Below, piece by piece: positions 1 to 5,400 of a stretch of 5,873 nt of DNA. Position numbers and translations under genes: made by a program. The stretch comes from an uncultured Ruminococcus sp. (GTDB lineage Bacteria; Bacillota; Clostridia; Oscillospirales; Ruminococcaceae): NCBI GenBank assembly GCA_902796865.1, contig CADBQZ010000061.1, positions 1 through 5,873 of the forward strand, read 5' to 3'. Numbering within the stretch: the stretch's first letter is position 1; each line of letters opens with the position of its first letter. The notes beneath the pieces were generated by a model. The model saw only the letters and a program-made list of their open reading frames with translations. It made no database searches and was not told where the DNA came from.

Positions 1-438
1 ATATGCTACCGGGCGTCCGGGAACATCAAGTCTTCCGGCTTCCTCCAAAAGCCCTTTATCTGCAAGACTGTTTACTACCGACGAACTGTCTATTCCTCTT
101 ACGCTTTCAACAAAACCTTTTGTGACCGGCTGATTGTACGCCACTATCGTAAGCGTTTCCATTGCCGCATTTGAAAGCGGTGTTTGTTTTTTCGACTCCA
201 TAGCCGATTTTATGTATTCACTGTACTCTTTTTTAGTACACATCTGATATTTATTTCCGAGCTTTACTATCTCTATAGCACTCTTTGAATCACTGTATCT
301 TCGCTCAAGCAGTCCTATGCGCTTAGGTATATCTGCGCTCTCGACTTCTGCCGCTTCTGCGATCTTTTCGGTGTCTATCGCTTCACCGGAAGCAAACAGT
401 ATCGCCTCGACCGCCGCCGCCTTTTCATTGAGCTGCAT
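1..438 (-). CDS. scpB: Segregation and condensation protein B (ScpB), 3' part cut by window edge
   Basis: ScpB is a winged-helix kleisin-associated subunit that binds ScpA and, with SMC, forms the bacterial condensin that compacts and separates chromosomes at replication origins. The first 146 residues are visible; the C-terminus lies off the left edge. Seen directly: an N-terminal helix with AVEAILFASGE (residues 9-19), the family signature TLTIVAYNQPVTKGFVESVRG (about 95-115), and GLLEEAGR plus PGRPVAY near the visible end (129-146), all matching ScpB. The start is the ATG at 438-436, preceded by AAGGAG (448-453, minus strand) with a 9-base spacer. It overlaps the scpA stop codon by 14 bases, so the two are probably translationally coupled. 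A second ATG at 428-426 overlaps the scpA stop but is in the wrong frame. Identification is firm. Confidence 0.95.
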   Translation of the reverse strand, partial: MQLNEKAAAVEAILFASGEAIDTEKIAEAAEVESADIPKRIGLLERRYSDSKSAIEIVKLGNKYQMCTKKEYSEYIKSAMESKKQTPLSNAAMETLTIVAYNQPVTKGFVESVRGIDSSSVVNSLADKGLLEEAGRLDVPGRPVAY

Positions 439-1147
439 TTGCCGTCACTCCTTTTTTCTTTATACTCACCATAGTATTATCATCACTTATAACTATCCTG
501 CCTGACTTAGTAAGCTCTAATATGGCAAGAAATGTAGCAACACGCTCTGAACGATCGGTCATTCCTTCAAATAATACATCTATATATGCTGTACCATGCC
601 GGTAAAGATTTTTAAGGACATACACGACCTTTGAAATAACAGAAACTACTTTTTGCTGTACAACATCATTTATCTTTTTCTCGCTTGCCTTGCGTACATC
701 TTCCTTTTTTATGTGCATATCAAAATAAAGCTGTGCCAGAAGTTTTGGATCATGCTTCACCTTATATTCACTTTTAAGTTCGATCACAAGCGGTTCTCTT
801 ACGAAAATATCATTTCCGCAAAAAAGTCCACGTAACTTTTCGGCAGTCTTTTTACAAAGAGAGTATTCTATAAGCGTTCCCTGAAGCTCTTTTTTCATAG
901 CCTCAGCTTCTTCAGGTCTCGGAAGCAGTGAAACTGTCTTTATATATATAAGTCTTGCCGCCATTTCAAGAAATTCTCCGGCAAGCTCAAGATCCTGTTC
1001 CTGTGCTTGTCTTATATATATCAGATACTGTTCAAGAAGCTTTGATATCTCTATATCATTTATATTCAGCTTATGCTTCGATATAAGATTCAGAAGAAGG
1101 TCAAGAGGTCCTTCAAATACATCAAGTTTAAACGAAATATTATTCAT
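425..1147 (-). CDS. scpA: Segregation and condensation protein A (ScpA), kleisin subunit
   Basis: ScpA is the kleisin that bridges the SMC heads and recruits ScpB in the bacterial condensin complex. The 240-aa length is typical. Seen directly: the N-terminal SMC-binding signature FEGPLDLLLNLISKHKLNI (residues 11-29), a second conserved block with EFLEMAARLIYIKTVSLLP (58-76), and the C-terminal winged helix containing ERVATFLAILELTKSGRIVI (201-220), the part that contacts the SMC head. A basic tail of about 12 residues follows. The start at 1147 has only a weak ribosome binding site (AAGAGG), but the gene begins 10 bases after the upstream protease stop, consistent with read-through translation in one operon. 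The stop TGA lies inside the start of scpB. Gene order and motifs make the call secure. Confidence 0.96.
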   Translation of the reverse strand: MNNISFKLDVFEGPLDLLLNLISKHKLNINDIEISKLLEQYLIYIRQAQEQDLELAGEFLEMAARLIYIKTVSLLPRPEEAEAMKKELQGTLIEYSLCKKTAEKLRGLFCGNDIFVREPLVIELKSEYKVKHDPKLLAQLYFDMHIKKEDVRKASEKKINDVVQQKVVSVISKVVYVLKNLYRHGTAYIDVLFEGMTDRSERVATFLAILELTKSGRIVISDDNTMVSIKKKGVTANAAQ

Positions 1148-1157
1148 AGTCTGCCTC

Positions 1158-1919
1158 TTACATAAGCTTAGGTATAAAGCCTGTCACAAACCAGAAGAAT
1201 TGCTCGACCCAATCGCTAATAAAGTTTATAGGTTTTGTCAGGACGCCTGAAAGTATAACGACCATGAAGACCATGCTTATCTGCATCTGATATCTTTCGA
1301 TAAAGCTGTCTATCCTTGCATTTGAAAAGATAGACAAGATCTTTGAACCATCGAGCGGCGGCACCGGTATGAGATTGAATATAGCAAGACCGATATTTAT
1401 GATTATAAATATCTCAAGAACGTAGAGGATAAAAAACATACCGCTGTTTCCATTTGCTGCACGTTCAACATATGAGCCCATAAAGGGGTTCATAAGCACT
1501 TCATCAACATCTGTATACTTTTGATAAAGCTCAGCTATGCCGTCTGCAAACCTCTGTGTCGAAAGTATCACCCTATAGCCTGCTGTTGCTAAAAACGCAA
1601 CAATAAGATTTGAAAGCGGTCCTGCTGCTGCTGTCAAAGACACGCCAAGACGCATATTTTTGAATTTTAATGGATTTATCGGAACAGGCTTTGCCCAGCC
1701 AAATCCCGTCAGTACAAGACATATCGCACCGAACCAGTCTATATGTGATAAAGGATTAAGTGTAAGCCTTCCCTTATATGCTGCGGTATCATCTCCCATT
1801 TTATGTGCCGCCCATGCGTGTGCAAACTCATGTATCGGCAGTATAAGAAAAACTATAAGTACTTTTGTGAATATAGACAAAACAGTATTTATATCAAAAG
1901 AAAAATTAAAAAGATCCAT
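1158..1919 (-). CDS. Site-2 protease family membrane metallopeptidase (M50B)
   Basis: A 253-aa zinc-dependent intramembrane peptidase of the M50/S2P-like family (YwhC-type branch). Seen directly: hydrophobic helix 1 ending in the zinc-binding HEFAH (residues 30-34), the conserved GRLTLNPLSHID (50-61), GWAKPVP (74-80), a glycine-rich AAAGPLSNL transmembrane stretch (97-105), a long hydrophobic segment (162-181), and FNLIPVPPLDG (181-191), whose aspartate D190 is the third zinc ligand. A last hydrophobic helix lies near 213-228. The frame is open upstream to 2006, but the start is placed at 1919: GGAAGGA precedes it, and the promoter at 1963-1991 lies inside the longer version. It leads the operon with scpA and scpB. 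The association is common in Clostridia; no functional link to condensin is implied by the sequence. The substrate is unknown. Confidence 0.93.
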   Translation of the reverse strand: MDLFNFSFDINTVLSIFTKVLIVFLILPIHEFAHAWAAHKMGDDTAAYKGRLTLNPLSHIDWFGAICLVLTGFGWAKPVPINPLKFKNMRLGVSLTAAAGPLSNLIVAFLATAGYRVILSTQRFADGIAELYQKYTDVDEVLMNPFMGSYVERAANGNSGMFFILYVLEIFIIINIGLAIFNLIPVPPLDGSKILSIFSNARIDSFIERYQMQISMVFMVVILSGVLTKPINFISDWVEQFFWFVTGFIPKLM

Positions 1920-1962
1920 AAATAATTCCTTCCATGTCAGATTTTTAAACCGCTTAATCTTT

Positions 1963-1991
1963 ATTATACAATAACAGGCAAAAAAATTCAA
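1963..1991 (-). promoter_or_regulatory. Promoter of the M50 protease-scpA-scpB operon
   Basis: On the minus strand a -35 TTGAAT (1986-1991) and a -10 TATAAT (1963-1968) are separated by exactly 17 bases. Transcription would start near 1956, giving a 5' leader of about 37 bases before the ATG at 1919. This is a good sigma-A-type match and also rules out the longer N-terminus of the protease gene. Confidence 0.8.
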
Positions 1992-2092
1992 GTGAAAACA
2001 TAGCATATTTCAAAAAAATCTGTTAAAAAATGCGAAAATACTCATTTTTTGATGAACTCACAAATTTTTTTTGAATTTTTTTCAAAAAAGAC
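1992..2092. other. A/T-rich divergent intergenic spacer with A and T tracts
   Basis: This stretch separates the two divergent promoters. It is almost entirely A and T runs, including an inverted repeat at 2067-2089 (TTTTTTGAA, five T, TTCAAAAAA). T and A tracts directly upstream of the rpmB -35 box could act as an UP element for a ribosomal protein promoter; this is inference from position and composition. No coding potential is seen. Confidence 0.5.
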
Positions 2093-2121
2093 TTGATTTT
2101 TTTTGATTTATATGATAGAAT
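2093..2121 (+). promoter_or_regulatory. rpmB promoter with extended -10
   Basis: A -35 TTGATT (2093-2098) and a -10 TAGAAT (2116-2121) are spaced by 17 bases, and a TG pair sits at 2113-2114, giving an extended -10 (TGA-TAGAAT). Transcription would begin near 2128 and leave a leader of about 94 bases. A second, weaker candidate lies just downstream: TTGACT (2129-2134) with TACTAT at 2153-2158, an 18-base spacer. Confidence 0.75.
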
Positions 2122-2136
2122 ATAAACGTTGACTTG

Positions 2137-2177
2137 GAAACTGCCAAAATCATACTATACTATGTACTGACAGTTTC
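2137..2177 (+). promoter_or_regulatory. Possible hairpin in the rpmB 5' leader
   Basis: GAAACTG (2137-2143) pairs with CAGTTTC (2171-2177) around a 27-base loop, extendable by one G-U pair. It lies between the likely transcription start and the ribosome binding site. It could be a regulatory leader element, or simply chance in A/T-rich DNA; the large loop makes it only moderately stable. It matches no riboswitch or ribosomal protein leader that I recognise. Confidence 0.35.
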
Positions 2178-2221
2178 TTATCGTTTACTTATGGTTTAGT
2201 AATTTAAAGGAGGTGCAGTCA

Positions 2222-2410
2222 ATGGCAAAATGTGATATATGCGGAAAGGGCGTAACTTTCGGTATCAAAGTTTCACACTCACACAGAAGAACAAACAGAA
2301 CATGGAAGCCGAACGTTAAGCGTGTAAAGGCTATTGTAAAGGGTACTCCTTGTCATATCAATGTATGCTCAAGATGCCTTCGTTCAGGTAAGGTACAGAG
2401 AGCTAACTGA
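2222..2410 (+). CDS. rpmB: 50S ribosomal protein L28, zinc-ribbon (C+) form
   Basis: L28 is a small basic protein of the large ribosomal subunit. The 62-aa product starts MAKCDICGKG and contains the family block SHSHRRTNRTWKPNVKRV (residues 18-35). Cysteines 4 and 7 (CDIC) and 49 and 52 (CSRC) form the four-cysteine zinc ribbon of the C+ form; an extra cysteine is at 44. In organisms with both types, a cysteine-free paralogue is often made under zinc limitation; none is in this window. The ATG at 2222 is chosen over the in-frame GTG at 2213, because that GTG lies inside the strong ribosome binding site AAAGGAGGTG (2206-2215). The gene stands alone, with its own promoter and terminator, divergent from the protease operon and convergent with the BREX-side genes. 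Confidence 0.98.
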   Translation: MAKCDICGKGVTFGIKVSHSHRRTNRTWKPNVKRVKAIVKGTPCHINVCSRCLRSGKVQRAN

Positions 2411-2429
2411 TTTATACAAATGGCTATTT

Positions 2430-2471
2430 AAAATGAACGTTTCTCATTTAATGGGAAACGTTCATTTTTTT
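2430..2471 (+). terminator. Strong intrinsic terminator of rpmB, partly bidirectional
   Basis: AAATGAACGTTTC (2431-2443) pairs perfectly with GAAACGTTCATTT (2454-2466). A U-G pair and a CAT/ATG pair close it down to a TTA loop. On the plus strand seven T follow from 2465. On the minus strand the same stem is followed by TTTTAAAT, so it can also stop transcripts arriving from the BREX side. Confidence 0.93.
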
Positions 2472-2502
2472 ATACCGGAAGTGTTCAATAACAAAGATAA
2501 GA

Positions 2503-2528
2503 CTGCGTAATCTGTTATAGCCACGCAG
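2503..2528 (-). terminator. Weak hairpin at the end of the 112-aa gene
   Basis: CTGCGT and ACGCAG form a perfect 6-bp stem around a 14-base loop that holds the stop codon of the 112-aa gene. On the minus strand it is followed by a broken T-rich stretch (TCTTATCTTTGTT). It could be a weak terminator backing up the shared one at 2430-2471. Confidence 0.4.
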
Positions 2529-2853
2529 CCTTTTTGATTTTATAACATTTGTACTGACTAACACCAAACTCCGTATCACCGAAAAGATAACCATATGAAC
2601 CGTTATCAAGGGTATTTATAGAAGATATTATCTCATTGACATGATCAGAAAGTGGTCCACCACCATAAACATTTAAATGTTCCGCAGATATTTCATCAAA
2701 TCCGTCTTCCTTTGTACGCTTATATGGCTCACAGCAACATAAAGATTTGATAAAACTGTCAAGTTTTGATGCGATATCCTCTGCGATCTCAGATGATTTT
2801 TCACTGTCTGTGACTATGTGTGACATCATTTTAAAATACATTAATTGTGACAT
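2515..2853 (-). CDS. Hypothetical protein, 112 aa, family not recognised
   Basis: I do not recognise this protein. It is a likely real gene because AAGGAGGT (2859-2866, minus strand) sits 5 bases before the ATG, one of the best ribosome binding sites in the window. Seen in the product: a polar, probably helical N-terminal half (residues 10-37, with EKSSEIAEDIASKLDSFIKS), three consecutive cysteines (about 39-41) followed by EPYKR, a glycine-rich YGGGPL segment near 63-68, an aromatic and glycine-rich stretch with YGYLFG (about 87-92), and a basic C-terminus (KCYKIKKAAWL). There is no signal peptide or membrane helix, so it is probably cytoplasmic. It lies about 100 bases downstream of brxL on the same strand and may be the last gene of the defence island or a resident neighbour. 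Confidence 0.7.
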   Translation of the reverse strand: MSQLMYFKMMSHIVTDSEKSSEIAEDIASKLDSFIKSLCCCEPYKRTKEDGFDEISAEHLNVYGGGPLSDHVNEIISSINTLDNGSYGYLFGDTEFGVSQYKCYKIKKAAWL

Positions 2854-2874
2854 TTTTTACCTCCTTATAATATC

Positions 2875-2890
2875 TTGAGAAATTTCTCAA
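2875..2890. promoter_or_regulatory. Perfect 16-bp palindrome upstream of the 112-aa gene (possible operator)
   Basis: TTGAGAAATTTCTCAA reads the same on both strands with no mismatch or spacer. It starts 21 bases upstream of the 112-aa gene's ATG. A TATAAT (minus strand, 2926-2931) lies further upstream but lacks a clear -35 box. The palindrome could be the binding site of a dimeric repressor, or a small leader hairpin; no regulator gene is visible in the window. Confidence 0.45.
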
Positions 2891-2925
2891 ATACTTGTTA
2901 AATCTTCTTTTATTACGGCTATGTC

Positions 2926-2931
2926 ATTATA
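2926..2931 (-). promoter_or_regulatory. Possible -10 element for the 112-aa gene
   Basis: A perfect TATAAT on the minus strand in the brxL-112-aa spacer. No convincing -35 box is seen 16-18 bases upstream, so it may be weak, activator-dependent or a chance match. Transcription from it would start near 2919 and place the palindrome at 2875-2890 in the leader. Confidence 0.3.
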
Positions 2932-2956
2932 ATCCCTACATTTCATCATTTTTAAA

Positions 2957-5074
2957 TCAGAATCCGATCTTTCGGGTCTGAGCCGACGAACTGTTTAGAT
3001 CTATGTTTTCATCGTCAATATAATCCTGCACATCAGAAAGAATGATATTGGTATCATCTGTTTTTTCCTCGTCTGTACGCAGATTCTGGTTCATTATCAC
3101 CTGTTCAAGAATATTTCGGACTGTACGGGCATTCGCAAAATTCGGCCTTATCCTGTAATAATCGGCAATATCAAGTATAAGCGAAAGAGCATCGTCGTCT
3201 ATTGTGTATTTCTTCTTTTGCAGGAAATACAATGCTATTTCGGAAAGCTCCTCACGGTCATAATCAGGAAAATCAAGCGAAAACTGTATTCTTGACGAAA
3301 ATCCCGGATTTGTACTTATAAACTCGTCCATTTCTGCCTTATAGCCTGCAAGGATAACACAAAACTGCCCTCTCCTATCTTCCATTTGTTTCAAGAGAAC
3401 TGCTACGGCTTCGTCACCGTATCCAGTCTTTTCATTGTCAGTATTTTGCGTGATACTGTACGCTTCGCCGATGAACAGCACTCCGCCCATAGCGTCGTTT
3501 ATCTTGTTAAGCGTTTTTGTTGCTGTTTCGCCGACGCATTTGCTTATAAGTCCTGACGAATCCGTTTCGGTCAGTTTGGCTTCGGGCAGTACTCCTGCTT
3601 CATAAAGTATTCATGACAGGATACGGGCGACTTCGGTCTTGCCTGTACCCGGATTTCCACAAAAGCTCATATGAAGATTAAGGTCTGGGTCGTTTTTGTT
3701 CCGCTTTGCAAATGCCTTTATCTTTCTGATACTTGATTTTATGCTTTCAAATCCTATAAGATCGTTGAGCTTCTGTTCATTTTCACCTGCCACGAAATTA
3801 CCTTTTGTACCTGTCATATAGTGATACTCGTCAAGGTCGATATATCCGAGCATGACGTCGCTAAACTCAGCAGGATTCATTTTTCTCAGCTGTTCCTTTA
3901 CCCTGCGCCTGCATTCTATTGAATATACAAGAAGCTCACGGGCTTCCTCCTTGCTTATACACTCATCGGGATATATCATTTTCGCAAGTCCAGAAAAAGT
4001 ACGCCTTACGGCCGTATCATCACGGGTATTGAAATTATCATTCAGAGCGAAATACTCACCGAATGAATTTGTAAAATCAAATCTTCGCATTGCATGGCAA
4101 AACTCTGAGAAGCAATCAGAGATCAATCCGTATCTCGATGTAAAAAGAGCTGCTTTCAGCTTAGGAGTCTCCCAGCCCGGCAGATATGCGTGGATACGAT
4201 CAAAAAATGCTGAATCGTTATTAAAATCACTTGGAAACGGCTCAAAAAGATTTGTGGTTCGGAGCATATCATCAACGCTCCTGAATGTATTGCCCTCGAA
4301 TGCAATAGATGCGTCGGTGCTTATGGAATCACTGCCACGGGCAAAACTGCCATTTGCCATGTAGTTTTTCATGATCTGTACCATATCGGTATCTCCGCCC
4401 TTTATACCGCCGACTTCATCAAAAGCTACACAGTCCCAGTTTCCCACAAGACCGACACGGTGCGATGCCATATTATAAAACATATTTGAAACAGTGGTAT
4501 GACCGCTGCTCATAAGTATCGAATACGGCGAAAGCTCGCTGTAAGCATGGGATTTTCCCGTGCCACGGGGTCCAAGCTCCACAAGGTTATAGTTTTTCTG
4601 CGTGAACGGAACAAATCGGAGCAGATAGTGGAGTTTTTCTTTTTCTTTAAGTTCATCGGGTTCATACCCTGCACTGCGGAGAAGTATAGTTACCCATTCA
4701 TCTTTAGTAAACTGCTTTCTTGCTTCGATTATTTCATCGAGATCAAGATTTGTAAAACTTGCCACATACTTATCTTCACGCTCGTCAAGCCTTACCGTAA
4801 CCTTGTCGATGACCGTGTACTGACCGTTTTCTTTTATCCTGGACTTGACATAATCACTCTGATCGGGACGAACGTAATTCTCACTGAGGATCTTCTTGAT
4901 CTTTTCCAAACCTATCTTCATTTCATCCTCGTCATCGGTAGCACAATACATCCCAAGCAGATATTCAAGTACATATGTAGGGACATTTGCACCCTTTTTC
5001 ATAAGTCCGGTCAGATCCTTGCGGACAGACTTGCCCGGAAACGCTTCTATCACCCTTCTGTCAAAATCATTCAT
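2957..5074 (-). pseudogene. brxL: BrxL-type BREX protein fused to a CbxX/SpoVK-like AAA+ module, interrupted by in-frame TGA
   Basis: BrxL is a AAA+ protein of BREX phage defence that assembles on DNA. This frame is 705 codons long. Codons 1-about 110 match the BrxL N-terminal domain (PGKSVRKDLTGLMKKGANVP, YVLEYLLGMYCATDDE, YTVIDKVTVRL). Codons 115-415 match the BrxL ATPase: Walker A GPRGTGKS (168-175), Walker B CVAFDE (215-220), SAFFDRIHAYLPGW (288-301), AVRRTFSGL (355-363). From about 435 a second AAA+ module of CbxX/CfxQ/SpoVK type begins: Walker A GNPGTGKTE (473-481), Arg finger region NPGFSSR (589-595) and sensor-2-like ARTVRN (649-654). No Lon protease domain is seen. Codon 488 is TGA (3611-3613), and the same frame stays open for 217 more codons with family-typical sequence. 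The second Walker B reads LFIGE, where D is expected. The start at 5074 follows GGAGGA (5081-5086); an in-frame ATG at 5113 has no ribosome binding site. A 487-aa product keeping the first ATPase is possible. Confidence 0.88.
3611..3613 (-). other. In-frame TGA interrupting the brxL fusion
   Basis: The codon sits seven residues after the second Walker A (GTGKTEVARILS, then stop, then ILYEAGVLPEAKL). Relatives of this AAA+ family commonly have a basic residue here, so one C-to-T change from CGA (Arg) to TGA is the simplest explanation. TGA ends scpA and rpmB at their natural lengths, so it is read as stop in this organism. Confidence 0.85.
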
Positions 5075-5116
5075 GATCGTTCCTCCAATCACATTCCGTG
5101 CAGAAATGTTCATTTC

Positions 5117-5377
5117 TTATTCAAGCTGTATATTTGCGGCATTATGATCCGGTTCTTTTCGTAGCCGGGCTGTTCTGTAGTGATGTACCCGCTTTTTAGC
5201 ATCAGCAGAAAGCAATATTTTCAAGCCGACAGCACCGGCAGAAATGATCTGTCCCAAAGCCTTGTTGGCTTCCCTGCCACGTCTGGCTTGCACCTCACGC
5301 TTTGTCGGGTTTTGTAAGGTCACCCATGTAACGCCTTTCACCTTGAATTTTCTTGTTTTATGTGGTTTATTCAGCAT
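5117..5377 (-). CDS. Small basic hypothetical protein between pglZ and brxL, 86 aa
   Basis: I do not recognise this 86-aa protein. It is strongly basic at both ends (N-terminal MLNKPHKTRKFKVKG; residues 61-75 rich in K, R and H), with a central helix rich in A, R and K (26-42) leading into a short hydrophobic stretch LGQIISAGAVGLKILLSA (41-58) and a polar C-terminal tail. Support for it being real: AGAGGT (5385-5390, minus strand) sits 7 bases before the ATG, the gaps are 23 bases after pglZ and 42 bases before brxL, and it keeps the operon strand. It uses TTG and TTA leucine codons more than its neighbours, which hints at a separate origin. The charge suggests nucleic-acid binding; the hydrophobic stretch could be a buried helix. 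Canonical type 1 BREX has no gene at this position, so it may be an accessory factor or a late insertion. Confidence 0.62.
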   Translation of the reverse strand: MLNKPHKTRKFKVKGVTWVTLQNPTKREVQARRGREANKALGQIISAGAVGLKILLSADAKKRVHHYRTARLRKEPDHNAANIQLE

Positions 5378-5400
5378 ATCTGATACCTCTGATGTAAGTA

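Noticed and set aside
1920..2006. Longer N-terminus for the site-2 protease starting at 2006
   Set aside because: It would contain the promoter at 1963-1991, and the extra residues are not protease-like. The ATG at 1919 has the ribosome binding site.
2067..2089. A/T-only inverted repeat as a terminator
   Set aside because: The stem has almost no G-C pairs, and it lies between divergent promoters, where no transcript needs to end. More likely an A/T tract upstream of a promoter.
3491..3610. Programmed frameshift or re-initiation joining the two brxL parts
   Set aside because: Both parts are in the same frame, so no shift is needed. No ribosome binding site precedes the Met at 3490, and that Met lies inside a conserved AAA+ strand, so it is not a natural start.
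3611..3613. TGA as a selenocysteine codon or as a reassigned sense codon
   Set aside because: The family has no catalytic Cys/Sec here, and no clear SECIS-like hairpin was recognised. scpA and rpmB end with TGA at their normal lengths, so TGA is stop in this organism.
3852..4364. A 170-codon open frame on the plus strand opposite the BrxL ATPase
   Set aside because: Antisense to conserved BrxL sequence, low-complexity serine and arginine content, and no start signal.
4499..5164. A 221-codon open frame on the plus strand opposite brxL
   Set aside because: It lies fully antisense to a frame with strong BrxL motifs, has no ribosome binding site, and its translation shows no known domain. It is a shadow of the codon bias of the real gene.
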